Numbered from the stretch's first letter, positions 47,476 to 59,480 are shown. The stretch is DNA of 64,000 nt from Onthophagus taurus (GCF_036711975.1 NC_091972.1:6391001-6455000), one strand, 5' to 3'. A program made the numbers and translations. The notes: generated by a model from the sequence alone, not told the origin.

Positions 47476-49389
47476 GTATCTTCGTATGATGTAGAGCGCT
47501 GCTTAGACAGTCCAAACTTACGATATTATGTTTTACATCTGACAATTTCAACATAACTTTCTGATGGAGCTTTCTTTTGTTAAACGGCGGAAACTTATTT
47601 GTACCATTTACAATAATAAAAATACGAACCTGCTTTCTTAGAACGATAAAAACTCGGTATGTTCATAAGAAACACAAAAAGTAAAATCAAAAAAAGAGGT
47701 GGTTAAAAAATAAAGAAAACGAAATGGGACACAAGCAGAGATTCAAAACCCGTAAATAAGAAACTGAAATTCTTCAAACGATACTGATCAACATGCCCCG
47801 ATGTATCGATCTTGTTTCTCGTGAGCTTCGTTTTGCTGTGCCCGCCACCGCTCTCTGTTGATGCTCGTCCTCTTCTTCTTTTCGTTCGATTCCTTTTGGG
47901 ACCTAAGTTTTGGTATCTTTTTTCTGGTAGTATTTATATTTTCGACTTTTTAAAAGAAATTTATATACTAAGTACTTGGTAACTTTATAAATGAACTAAC
48001 ATAATGACTTTTAGTTTGCATTTAATTTTTTCTATAGCAATCTCAAATTATTTCCAAACTCTCAAAAATTTTAATATGATATAGTTAATTATTAATAGAT
48101 TTATGTTGGTAAATGTAATTTAATATGTAACCAAAAACACAGAAGTAGATACAGAAAGCTTCTTCTTCATCGGGTAGCTTTCAATTTTGGTTTGTTTCGG
48201 TTCCCATTATTTTAGACGTGGTGCTCGTTAGAGGTTCACTTCGGCGAGGGACCTTACAGAAAACAACCATCTGATTAACGGCTACCCGAGTGGAAACAAC
48301 GTCCACGCAGTTTGGGATCGTATTTTGAACAATAGAGAATGAACCAACCAAGAAAAATCTTTTTTCTCCTTTTTTTAAAAGTAAAAATAAACTCTTTTTA
48401 TTTAGCTCCATTCCACATGTTTGGTTATTATTAGCTTTGGGGCTTTTTGCGTGTAACACGATAACGGGTTGCGAATAAAACGAACACGAAAATTATTTGC
48501 AATTATAAAACATAGACCCCGATAGAGGGCGTATAATTGCTTGTTCGCACATAACTCGATTTACACGCTATTGTTATTATTACAGTTACTATTTTCTATT
48601 CTTGATTTTCTATCGTGTAAGACGACAATTACATCTCTTTTAATGCTGTAAAAAAAATATATACTAGTAAAATAAAATACAGTTCTCTTAACACAAGACC
48701 ACATTCCAATTTTAATTGAGCAATAAATTTTACATTGTGATATTCCTTGAATAAAAATGAAATAGCGTTGTTCGTGTTAGGATGGAATGTAGGTGGAAAA
48801 GTTTCTAATATTCAAATAATTTTTGCACAGTTAAAATTTTATAATTTTAGGAATTTTTTATATTTTTAATTTAGTTGTGGAAAACTAAATCAGGTAGACT
48901 ACGCCGGCGTGTATAAAAAGAAAGAGAACGAAAATCGCACGCCAGACTCCGTAAAATTGCACCTGGATACAGGATAAATTATGTTCGTTGTCAGAAAGGT
49001 TAGGTTTTGTCTCCGTCTTTGTCCCAGCGCGGCGAAACGAATTCTCGACCCGTACCAAATTGTTTTCCTACACGTTTTGATTTCACAGTTCAAGACAATA
49101 ACCACAAACTTCTTTTTATTTAAATAATCTTTCAAATGATTAAAATAAATATCAGAATCAATTAAAATTAAAGAAATTTTACAATGTTAGTGCAGTTCCA
49201 TCTTTGACTAATAATAAGTAGGAGCAAATAGGTTAACACGGCGAAATGAAAACATGGAAAAGAAAGATTAAAGAAAATTTATTAAATTAGAAACCAAGTA
49301 GAATGAGGAGTTTAACCATGATAGTTATGCCTCAGCTGTTAATAATAAAATCAAGGTAAACATATATTTCTGCTTTATTTTATAGGGTG
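47476..49389. other. Gene-poor spacer
   Basis: About 1.9 kb with no supported gene. Two patches (47,740-47,900 and 48,180-48,560) are GC-richer. A 92-codon minus-strand frame at 48,181-48,459 has no recognisable relative. Confidence 0.35.
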
Positions 49390-49565
49390 GACCACACGGA
49401 AATGTCGAGGAGGTTCAAATGAAGGAATATTGCTGAACTACCTTAGCCTTGTGCGCAGGCGCGAAGTCTTGTTGGAATGTCCAGGGGCGTCCATTGAAGT
49501 GAAACTGGCTCCAAGGAAGCACTTCCTTCAAAGAAAATCCTATATCGATCTGAAGGAGTCCATCT
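49390..49565 (-). mobile_element. Mariner/IS630 transposase DDE scrap
   Basis: Minus-strand translation contains NGRPWTFQQDFAPAHKAKVVQ, the second catalytic block of mariner/IS630 transposases (W-FQQDxAPAHxAK). The catalytic Asp is kept in this piece, but both sides are broken. Confidence 0.75.
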
Positions 49566-49599
49566 TTATCTTTCTCAATATCTGCTTTGTTTTATGGTT

Positions 49600-49930
49600 T
49601 TTCATGGTTTTCATTTCATCGTGGTGGTCAATAAGGTTATGCCTCTATAGTTTGTTGGCTTTTTCTTATCTCCCTTTTTCAATATTGAAATTGTTATTGC
49701 ATTTCTCCATGTAGTCTTGCAAACTGTTCTTTCCATTCTTCTCTCGATATGATGTTAATTTGAACGTGTTTGTATTTCACATATCTTTTTTGATTTTGGA
49801 TAGTCTTCTAAATTTTTTTCTGGGCCCCATACAAATCCGATTCCATATTCTTTTGCTATTTTCTATTCATTTTGCTCTATTATGCTCTCGATGTTAATTT
49901 TTTTCACAAGTTGTCATGGTCACTTCCTAT
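49600..49930 (-). mobile_element. LINE reverse-transcriptase scrap
   Basis: Minus-strand translation gives ISILKKGDKKKPTNYRGITLL near 49,625-49,700, a standard LINE reverse-transcriptase block, preceded by a decayed linker. It stops abruptly before the mariner scrap. Confidence 0.75.
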
Positions 49931-49989
49931 ATTTGCTGAACTTAACGTTTCCGTGTCAATTCTATTTGTTAGATGTATGTAGTTGCTAT

Positions 49990-50156
49990 ACAATGTGTTA
50001 ATTAATTATCGTACCCGACGTCATCATTGCAAGTATGCAACCAATATCGCAGTACAAATCGTACAATACGCGATTTGCGTATTACAATACCAATACTGTG
50101 ATATTGGTTGCATAGTTGCAATGATGACGTCCGGTACGATAATTAATTAACAGTGT
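49990..50156. repeat. Large hairpin, arms about 70 bp
   Basis: GTTAATTAATTATCGTAC at the left is mirrored by GTACGATAATTAATTAAC at the right; GACGTCATCATTGCAA and ATGCAACCAATATC also pair. The inner part has CGTACAATACGCGATTTGCG. Looks like a MITE or solo inverted repeat; no clear target duplication. Confidence 0.8.
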
Positions 50157-50339
50157 ATTTTGAGCATCTTTTTTATTGTGAAAATTTGGAAGGGTTGTTG
50201 AAATATATGATTTATTAAATGATTTGAGTTACCTCAACTTTGCGTTATTTTTAATTAATTTAGAAATATTAATAGTTTTTCCAAATTGAAACGATTTCAT
50301 TGTAATACAATTTTTTAAAACTTTTTTCCCTTTCGTTTT

Positions 50340-50910
50340 CGATTTTACGCTTATTCCATCTCGTTTATTCCCTCTCTCGTCGACGAACCCGTCCGGTTCG
50401 TGATTTATACCATGGCCCCGGTCGCAGTTTTAATTTCTGTTTCGGGAGTGGTTCATAACCGTTCATTATCTACCTGTCGGTCGGGTTTCGCCGGTTAATG
50501 ACTATTGGTCTATGAGCCGAGCGAATAGCCGACGTTCCGTGATCGGAAATAATTATATTCCATGTTTAAAATGGATGTAGGAGCACTCACTGTAGATATC
50601 AGAGTTTCTGCTAATTTTATGTTAACTTTGTTATTAATGTTTACTTGAATTGTTAATTTTTGTCACGTTGTTTTTGTGCGTGATTTACCGTTATAACCCA
50701 AAATAGAGAATTTGGAGTTTTCGGATTTAGCGGTTGTGATAAGGAGGGCGTCGGATCTTAATCCGGATAAACAGCGGAAGGTAAAAATGGGGGTTTCGGG
50801 GGCATATCGACCGAAACGCGGCCAACGTCGGCGTCGCCGTGTGTACGTGTACGTGGAAATTAATGATCCGAGACACTCACGGACCGTGGAAATAAAAGAT
50901 CTCCCCTTAA
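50340..50910. other. GC-rich non-coding island
   Basis: CpG-rich blocks such as CTCTCGTCGACGAACCCGTCC and CGCGGCCAACGTCGGCG. A 71-codon frame at 50,712-50,927 is Arg-rich (RGQRRRRRVYVYV) and unrecognised; I do not call it a gene. Confidence 0.35.
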
Positions 50911-51580
50911 ATGGCTCGCCCGGCTGAAAAAACCGTATTAGAAAGCATTTTTCCCTGGGACAATTTATTACTTTTATTATCGCCGGCTTTTTCCGAAGCC
51001 CATAAAATCATTGCTAGTTTTCTCCGCTCGCCGATCCCATACGTTCCGGTTAGGGACCCATTCCTCCGCAGTCAAGGTTTACCAACAAAGCGCATTATTT
51101 TATCAAGAGAAAACTTCCTAAAAGGTAAGTTTCCCGGCCTCCGGAACTCTAGGTCCCAAAGGCACGATGTGCTTCCAACTCTAATGACGTGTATAAATTC
51201 ACATTAGGAAAAAATTTTACTTGCTAAAAAAGTAAACTGTTTGTTCAATACAAATTTTTTTTGGAAATATTCGTCTACCTCTACTTGATTTTTTCTTCTT
51301 ATACTCACGCAAAGGAAACAACATCGATAAATAAATCGAAACACATAATTCAACGGTTCAGGACGATTCTTCTTGATCTTTGGAGTACCGTTGAAGAACA
51401 GGAGAACCGTTGAAAAAACCAATAAGATCTCTCTATTATAATTTCAGCGGTGGACTTAACGAGGTCGCTTCTGGCGGCGGAAAAAGCGGGACCGCGAAAG
51501 CTGATCGGCGCTTTGTACACAAAAAAAGACCCACAGCGGAGCAAAGACGACGCTCCAACGGTCGGGGCAATTCATTAAAC
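50911..51580 (+). other. Candidate two-exon transcript, unrecognised product
   Basis: An open frame from ATG 50,911 (MARPAEKTVLESIFPWDNLL) reaches a consensus donor (CTAAAAG|GTAAGT at 51,124/51,125). A good acceptor (ATTATAATTTCAG at 51,447) lies 323 bp on. Joining them keeps the frame (VDLTRSLLAAEKAGPRKLIG) to a TAA near 51,580, about 115 residues. No domain is recognised. It may equally be a non-coding RNA with real splice sites, or chance. Confidence 0.3.
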
Positions 51581-51723
51581 AAATCCCCGAGAAATACGAG
51601 CGCCGAATACAAAGGCGGACCGAGGGCGAAAAAGCCGACGGCGAAGGACTTTGATTTCTTCATTGGCAACGACGACGAACAACAAACAATGAGGGCGTAA
51701 CTGTTAAATGCTTTATTTTTTTC

Positions 51724-52611
51724 TTATGCACCGGTTACACTTGTTATCCATTCCCGACAGTAAGCTAAATTGGTATATACACCGGGATACTCCGGTCTTC
51801 CACAACCATAGATTTGGTATCCTGGATAACCCCATGATACCAATCCAATCACTTGATCATTCAATTGTAATGGACCACCAGCATCACCCTAAAGAATATT
51901 AATCCAATAAATTTATAAAAAGAATAAATTTAATGTACTTACCACACAAGCATCTTTTCCACCACCAGTTACACCAGCGCAAAGCATATTTTCCGTAATA
52001 GTTATATCTCCATAAGCTTCTTTACAATCATCGCCACTTAAAATATTTACTTTAACTTCTTGAAGTTGGTGTGCAACTTCTCCGCTTTCCCCTAAAGTAC
52101 CCCAACCGGTTACAGTAGCCTCAATTCCTGCTGGAATAGGAGTACCAGCAGCAACCAAATTTGCAAAATCAATGGTGGAGTCTTGATAAAGTGCAGAATC
52201 TAAATAAAGGATTGCAACGTCGAAATCGAAGGTAAATTCATTGTAGTTTGGATGGATATGAATTTTGTTTACATCCACGACGATTCCTCCTTCGTTGGCA
52301 TAACTTGAACCAGCTCTAATACTGAATTGGGTCGGATGTCCACTAAGAAAAAAGAATGTAGAGGCAAAAATAAAAAAAAAATAATGAACTTACTCTGTTA
52401 TACAAGTTACAGATGTAAGAACAAATCTGGGTAGGATTAAAACACCACCACAAATATGCGATCCGAAGTAAAGCAAAGCAACTTGATGTGGATGTTCGTA
52501 AATATTAACTGGATCACCTCCAACTATTTTAGTATTTCCATCTTCTTTTGGAGCGGATATTCCAAAAGGAATTAGAGAAAGGATACTCACCAAAAATAAT
52601 TCCAACTTCAT
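51724..52611 (-). CDS. Secreted trypsin-fold serine protease homolog, catalytically dead
   Basis: Exons 52611-52394, 52342-51943 and 51888-51724 give 260 residues. A signal peptide (1-20, hydrophobic [16 protein letters not shown]) and short propeptide lead to the activation site K28-IVGGD. The fold is chymotrypsin-like ([36 protein letters not shown]). The catalytic His is Thr69 (TSVTC instead of TAAHC) and the catalytic Ser is Ala209 (GDAGGP); Asp114 remains. It should bind but not cut. Insect homologs of this kind act as cofactors in melanisation and clotting or as gut proteins; its specific role is unknown. Introns are 54 and 51 bp and all splice sites are sound, so it is a maintained gene, not a pseudogene. 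Confidence 0.92.
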
Positions 52612-53720
52612 TTTTACTCATTTAATAATGCGAGTAACAATTTCTAAATCTTTTATACCTACACAAAATCTCGAATCTTATCTAATTTTCTTCCCATGTT
52701 TGTTTTGTCTTTGATAAAAAAACACGATTTTTCAATTAAATTTTAGTAAACAGGTGAGAAACAAACAGAAATGGGTTGGGGGCACTTTAGGGGCGATGGT
52801 TCTGATGGACGGACGGCGAACGGAAATAAATCGGCGAATACATCAGTCAAACGCAAAACAATAAAGCGAATCGCGTTCGTCGTCATGTTGTTCTGATGCC
52901 GCGGTGGCGGCGGCGCTCTTTTCGCTATGAAGCGAAACCGAACATCCGCTACACCGGTCAATCCATCGCGGCTAATGGGTCCTCGACAAAGGCGTCAATG
53001 GGCCCGCGAGCCCAACACACTTTTTCCACCAACGAACGTTATTCGCTAGTGGCCGTCCTCCGAAATGAATTATTTTATATGCGGTCTCACCGCGTTGGTA
53101 TTTCGAACTAGCCACGGGTTTTTGATTGACAAGTGTCGCTATGTACACCTGATGTGTTATGCTATTGCTTTCTCTGTTAACTTTATCATTGATGTCTAAA
53201 ATATTTCAATTAAATCGAAATAGAAGATATTTAGAAAAAAATAATTTTTTTTAGTTGTGTTTCAGGATTAGTGTCTTTCGAAAAATGTAAACATTCCAAA
53301 AACGTGTGTACGGCATAAAGACATCCATTCAGAAGAGCAAGATAGGGGGAAAAGGAGTTCGGGGCGAAGTAATACACTTTAAAAATAGTGCCCCACGTTG
53401 TTTATTGCGCGCGGAGAGAGCGCTAGCTAGAGTACCCAAAAACGACCTCTAGGAAGCGAGAAAGAGCCCCGACGGCGGCGGTGGAGGAACGGGAGAACAA
53501 AAAAAAATATAAAAAAATAAAAAAAGCAACACCAGAAAACAACAACGACAACGGGCGGGACTGTATTTCGTCCTAATGCATTTTTAAGTACTGCGCCACG
53601 ACTCGGCCGGGCTCTATTTTCATTTATTGAGCGGCGCACGCACTGGCGGCGACATGTGGCGGCGATAAATAAAAAAAAGAGAAGACCCCAAGGAAACCGA
53701 GAAGAAGACGGTCACAGTGG
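52612..53720. other. GC-rich non-coding stretch
   Basis: GC-rich blocks at 52,770-53,110 and 53,395-53,680 (GATGCCGCGGTGGCGGCGGCG; ATTGCGCGCGGAGAGAGCGC). Frames on both strands are low-complexity and unrecognised. Likely regulatory or simply unannotated DNA. Confidence 0.35.
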
Positions 53721-55700
53721 GACTTCTCAATTTATTACAAAACCTCAACTTCAAATCACAAGAACCAAAAAAAAACTTAATTAAATTGAATAAGAAAAAG
53801 GCTGTTTTATGAAATCGGCTTTCAAAAGACTTATAAACGATGAAATTTTAACCATGTGACATAAAAATAGTAAATAATTAAATTAAGAAGAAATGATTAT
53901 TCCATACAAGTCGTCGTTGTTCATCTATGTATCATTTCCAATTTACTAATCTTTGATTCAATCCACTCAATTACTTTGACGGAATTAAATTTTTTGATAC
54001 CATTGTATGAGATGTTTTCCGGGGGCTCTGTTTGCTCTTGGAAGTCCATCTTTGATTATTCTTGGTAGTCTTGATTATTCCAGATGTTGAATATAGTCTC
54101 TGCATTCCAGCCTTCTTTTGCGTTACCATTTTATAATGTCCTGGATTTCGCATATCTCTAATATGCTCACTTTCACTGTTCTCACACGGTGTATGAAATT
54201 TTTTTTGTGGTAGCTTTTTCTGCTCATGTCTTTATCGTATTTGTCATAACAAGTCTTATGCAGGTGTCTCAGCCAGACAGTTCATTAGACGTTTATGGGG
54301 TTCTGACCAAAATAAAAATTTGAGAATTCAGATTTTAGAATAATCAATTGCGTTCTCTTCAACTAAAATATTTTCAGGTTTCTAGCACTTTCGGTTATAA
54401 CGGGAGTCGCCACCTACTTTATTTTTTGAAATGGAACACCCTATATATTTTTACATATTCGGCCTTTCTCAAGTTATTCGATTTTTTCTAAAAAAAATCA
54501 GAAAACACTCGATTTTTAGGATATCAATTTAGGATTCAGAACATGGTTAAGCAACACGATTGAGTATGTTTTGATTCCTCGAATGTTATCTAGTGATATC
54601 TATACTGTAAATGGTTAGAACATGGTTTTGTATTTGATCTGCTCCCTCTGTTTGTGCAGTTTCTTCTTATGGCTTCCTATATTATCATTATTTTGAATCG
54701 AGGTTGCATGTACTTTTTCTTTAAGTCTTTAAGGTCTGTGAATGTTTCTACCTTAATCTTATTTGTCTTTTTTATTAGTTATTTTCTTATATGATGTATT
54801 TTGCTTGTTATTTTTACCATTACTTAGTAATTTGTAGCATTTGCTGACATCTAGAATTTTAAAATATATTCATTGGAGTCTCAACATCGCCTGAAATATC
54901 TAGTCCAGAATCTTCTGAAAAAGGATTTTTAGTTGCTACACTTGAGGAATCGTTTATATAAACAACGGTATGATCTCGTTCAGTTTTCTGATTGAAAGTT
55001 TGTTGTTGCTTCCAATAGCTGAATATCTTTAATCTCCTCTTCATCAGTTTCTGAGCCACTGGATATAATATTTTCTACAATGACGTCTTGGGTCATCTTC
55101 TGTCTAATTCTGTTGAATTCCAGTTTTTATTCTTGGCTAAAAACAAAATATAAACTGTAGTTTATTAAAAATTGCGCACACAAATTGAAATTTATTCTTC
55201 AACAAAATTAAAAATTCACAGTATGTGCCTGGTGGTTATAACTAAGACCAGACTAAATCTTATACTCTATTCTGATTAATTAATTGTATCAATTTCGGCG
55301 TAATCAGAGGAAGCCTTCAAGTTTAGCAGAGGTCGAGGCGTTTCAATATGAGGTTCAGCAAAGTCCAAGGTGATAGTGCAATATTTGAAGTACACTATAA
55401 GCACAATATTTGTAGGACTGTTAACTGTATGAGAATAATGTAAGTGGGAATATGAAAGAGTGATTTAATCAGTTTAAATGATTGCTCTTTTTTTAATAAC
55501 TTGATATATAATTAAGACTTAATTTCGAAAATTGTTTATAATTTATAATAAGGACTTGATATGTACAAAAAAATGTTTTTCATTAACAGTTTGCATGTTG
55601 ACTAAAGTTGGAATCTTAATCTTGAAAAGGAAAACTGGATTTTTATAATACTCTTTCAGTTTGTACCCCTTATCAGATCCCCGCTGTTGTACATCTGTTA
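53721..55700. other. AT-rich spacer with traces of mobile DNA
   Basis: No supported gene. At 54,385-54,445 the words AACGGGAGTCGCCACCTACTT and AAATGGAACACCCTATATA look like one end of a TA-inserting element. At 54,859-55,100, minus-strand frames hold SGSETDEEEIKDIQLLE and NPFSEDSGLDISGD in different frames, perhaps a worn transposon N-terminus. Confidence 0.3.
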
Positions 55701-57240
55701 ATTAAAATTCAATGGAAGGCCGGGTAACAGGTCATTCATTAAGGTTCCATCTCTCTCTAGGTCCATCTCCGTTCTCAAGTCTCGGAGATCAGGAGAGAAC
55801 ACGGGACGACGAGGTGATTTCAATATCGAAAGGATGTTTTTTAATTAGCTACCGAGAGAGCGGATCTCTCTACGCGTTTCTCGTTGTACTCCCGTTTTGT
55901 CCCCGCCTTTTTGTTCCCCCATTTAAATCATCGGTTCTCCCCCTGTTCGTATCCTTTCCCTTTAATTATCTCCGCGTTGTCGATGGGAGATCCACATTGG
56001 CACCTGGAATTTCTCAAAAGTGGCTTGCCCCAACCAGATTGGTACCTTGCTCGTTCGAAGGCGATCATTTAGCCATCAGTCTTCAGCCACGGTTTCGCTC
56101 TCGATTACAGTCATTAGGTCGATCGGGAAAATTTAACAGTAGTTGCGGCCTCAGGCTTCTCTCTGTCTTTTGATGCACGGTCGCAGCAAATGATAGTAAT
56201 AGCTGGGGAAAAACGGAACAACGCGGAACGTGATGAATGACAGTTTTGAAACTGTTTTCTATTGTTTTCTAACTTTCGAAGGCAGTTCAGTAGGCGGACG
56301 AACCAATTATCCACTTTGTAAAATGGCACAAAACACCGGGTTTTGTATTTTGTACAACACAAAGATGGATTTGAATAGAGACGGTCTTGGGAGAACGTTA
56401 AAAGAAAAATTACAATTATAAAAAAAAGGTTATAACCACTTGCGAAAACTATTATAATAAGGACCCGTATTCATTTCCGTTGCCATTATTATTCTCGGGA
56501 CGGTAGCCGGCGGCGACGACTGGACGAATTGACGTGAGCTTAAGACGTCGCGAGTAATGAACTCATTTGAAAGGCAAAAATTCCTATCTCCATAACGCGT
56601 TCAATTATTTTCGTGACCGCGGCGCGTCGTTCCGTCCATATACGGCGAGGAGACAAGCAATTACAATTAAGCTGAAGATAGATTACTTTACAAATTATAA
56701 TTCGCCTTAATTAGCATAAGAACTAACCAGCTCCGGTACGACTTATCTTAACACGATGGATATTGAAACCACCATGAATCCCCGTGCCGGATACGTCTAC
56801 AACAAGGCTTAACAACCTTACGGAATTCTATTACTATTATTCAAAACTTAATTAGAGCAATGTTAAACTGTTACATATTCCTATCATTAATCATATCTCA
56901 TTTTAAACGATATATAAATGTACATTTCTTACTTTTTTATGCACAACTGAATGGAAGAATTTTCCAATTCTGCTACCAAGTACTCAATACGTCCCTTATA
57001 AGTGAGATCATTTCAATGGGATCAAGAATCAATTCCATTATGAGTACCTACCTAGTACCGATCTTGACACCATCGTGTAATACACGCCAGCGTGACGTTA
57101 CCGCCGATAGGCAGCCCACCCTTACATCGTGCTTCTATTCTATTCACCCCGTTTCAGTTTTGGAAGCGTGTGCGAGGACACAAGAGAGCTTCGAGCGTCG
57201 TACAACAGATTCCCGACGATGGCGATGACGACGACAACGA
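55701..57240. other. GC-richer islands in gene-poor DNA
   Basis: Islands at 55,710-56,170, 56,460-56,800 and 57,030-57,240 with many CpG words (GGTAGCCGGCGGCGACGAC; GACCGCGGCGCGTCGTTCC). The 153-codon frame at 55,712 is unrecognised and interrupted in meaning. Candidate enhancers or upstream exons. Confidence 0.35.
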
Positions 57241-57257
57241 TGACGACGAGAGAGGGG

Positions 57258-57288
57258 TATAAATAGCTAGTACAACAATACTTCAGTT
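57258..57288 (+). promoter_or_regulatory. Candidate TATA-Inr core promoter
   Basis: TATAAATAG at 57,258-57,266 is followed by the arthropod initiator TCAGTT at 57,283-57,288, putting the +1 A (57,285) 27 bases after the first T, near the normal spacing. No DPE seen. Downstream there is only a three-codon frame (ATGCTAACTTAA), so any transcript would start with non-coding sequence. Confidence 0.45.
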
Positions 57289-58100
57289 ACAATGCTAACT
57301 TAATCACCACGAAACATTAGACCATTGTCCCGGTGCACCCTCCTGCATTAACGGGGTATTGATTACCACCGACCCAGAGCCGAACACGAAAGCAACAACG
57401 AAGCTTCGACGACGACAACAACGTCGCCTTCTTTTGTATACAATTGACGCCCATACAAGCTAATTCTTCTCTTTAGAACTTGTGGTACACGCCACGGATA
57501 ATAAGCTATATAAGTGTAATGGATATCGCCGACCATTAGGAGGAAACTATGTTAGGTATAAGAATGGCAAAAAAAAAAAACAACGATTAAAATCGTAATA
57601 TATTTTTTTAATTTTTATTGGCGTGTTTCTTTCCAAAGAGAAAGAGATTATTACATCGCAGGGTTTCGGGCGCGGAAACAAAGCCGGTAATTAAACGGCA
57701 AACGAAAAGCAACAACAACAACTAAAAAAAAAAGAGGAGCCGTTACGAAGCGAGCGAAGTTTGGTAATTATACAGGGCAGTGCGCAGTGCGGCACTGCCG
57801 CCGTCCAGAGCCGGACCGATCCACCAACCGATCGAACAACCGCCCCCTTCGGTCATCATCCGCCGTTAATTATACACCACCGCGACGATATATCGACACT
57901 GAAATGGTGGAGAGATACCCAAACGAAATTACAATGCGAATGATTGAAACTGAATAAATCATATCAATAGTATCGAAAGATATAAGTTGATTTGAACAGG
58001 ATTGAACTAAGAATAAATTTTAAAAACTTTATTTAGCATCAATTTTAATTTTTTGACAGGAGAAACTTTTTGCAACTAAATTTGGAAACACCAAATTATT
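57289..58100. other. GC-rich then AT-rich spacer downstream of the candidate promoter
   Basis: 57,300-57,560 and 57,640-57,920 are GC-rich with CAACGA/GACGAC runs. GCAGTGCGCAGTGCGGCACTGC near 57,778 is a local palindrome. No gene is recognised. Confidence 0.35.
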
Positions 58101-58189
58101 TTAATGCTACATTAATTTATGAAACTTTTGTCCATAAAAGACCAAACAAGAGAAATTCACATGCTTTCGCTCTAGAAGATGATCTTTGA

Positions 58190-58470
58190 TATCACTCGTC
58201 TTATGCTGATCTTTCCCAGAAAGAAAGCTAAAGAACAAGTCATGAAACTGGTGAAATTGGTGCTTTGACTTCTGCGAAAAGAGAATCTTTGGTGATTGTA
58301 GTAACACGCATAAAAAAAACTTTCCCAGAAAAAAGAAAAACAGATAAAGGTGCATCAGAAACAATATTTCGCACATAGGTTCTTGGACTCCGCGAAAAGA
58401 GAACCTTGGGGTAATTGTAATTGTAATGTGTATGAATGCACCCAGAACAGAACTTAGAAGAATACACTCA
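58190..58470. repeat. Degenerate tandem array, about 120-bp unit, left part
   Basis: CTGCGAAAAGAGAATCTTTGG near 58,270 recurs as CCGCGAAAAGAGAACCTTGGG near 58,391, 120 bp later, each followed by a TGATTGTA/TAATTGTA block. TGATCTTTCCCAGAAAGAAAG also repeats in worn form. The array resumes at 59,200 beyond a LINE. Confidence 0.65.
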
Positions 58471-58479
58471 AAACATCAT

Positions 58480-59165
58480 AGGCGAATAAGAAGCTGGCTT
58501 TAGACCGGGTAGGTCTAGTCTTTACCACCAGACATCTTTACGAAAAGTTTTAGGAGTTTAACACTCATATACACCAGCTATTCATAGACTTCAAACAAGC
58601 AAAAAGAAACCAGACACAAGCTCTACACCATAAAGCGCGACCTCAATATTTAATAATTGGTTATGCTGATCTAGCACCCGTACTCTCCAACATATTACTC
58701 GAATATATTATCAGACGAACCGGAGTCGTTCTAAACGCAACCTTGATGAACAAGTCCGTCTAAATGGTGGAATATCCAGATGACTTAAACATCCTTGGCA
58801 GATCAATATAAGCGGCCAAAGAAATCTCGAAACCGCTGGATGTGAGATTGGACTAAGGATCAACGAAGATAAAATCAAACTATATTGTGTTGGGCAGAGT
58901 GTCACAATTGGAGACTACAATATAAAATTAGTGCGATTCCGCTGAGCGGGACATGCATAACGCATGCACAAAGATGTCTGCAGCAAAGAAATTGTTTCTG
59001 TGACAATCAGGAGGAAGCATCTCGGGATGAGAAGCTAGAAGAGATTGGCCGTGTACCGAGACAGTTGGAGATGAAGCATTGAGAAAGTCAAGGCTTGATT
59101 TGTACTGTAGTGCAATTGAAGATGAGGTGCATGAATGCGAGTGAGTTTTCATACCATCTATACTG
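58480..59165 (+). mobile_element. LINE fragment inside the tandem array
   Basis: Plus-strand pieces match a LINE reverse transcriptase and C-terminus: AGFRPGRSS, LFIDFKQAK, NILLEYIIRRTGV, VEYPDDLNILGRS (the ADD core reads PDD), GLRINEDKIK, then KEIVSVTIRRKHLG. Many stops. Repeats of the same array lie on both sides, so the LINE inserted into it. Confidence 0.75.
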
Positions 59166-59199
59166 ACCTTTTATAAAGAAAGCTGAGGAATAACTCATT

Positions 59200-59480
59200 A
59201 TGGTACTTCACCAGAAACAATCTTTTGTGTATTGGAGCTTTGGGGTCTGCGGTAAGACGATTTATAATGATTCTGGTAATGTCCAAGTATGCAGATCTTT
59301 CCCAAAAAAGACAAGGAATAGGTCGCAAAGGTCTTATCTTGCGCAAATTGGTCTTTTGACTTTGCGAAAACAGGATCTTTATAATTGTACTAATTTGCTT
59401 GAGTGCAAGAATAATCTTCCAACTACATATGCTGATCTTTCTCAGCAGAGAAAGCTAAGCAACATCATGAGCAACAATCT
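59200..59480. repeat. Degenerate tandem array, right part
   Basis: Worn units with GCAGATCTTTCCC (59,289), TTGACTTTGCGAAAACAGGATCTTTATAATTG (59,355) and ATGCTGATCTTTCTCAGCAGAGAAAGCTAA (59,428) match those at 58,190-58,470. Confidence 0.6.

Noticed and set aside
48181-48459. 92-codon minus-strand frame
   Set aside because: No family resemblance; it sits in a GC-richer patch of gene-poor DNA.
52394-52611. Reading the protease as a pseudogene because of the missing triad residues
   Set aside because: All exons join in frame with intact splice sites, signal peptide and activation site, so a maintained homolog fits better.
55712-56173. 153-codon plus-strand frame in a GC island
   Set aside because: Composition is Ser/Pro/Arg/Phe-rich with no family resemblance; long frames arise by chance in GC-richer DNA.
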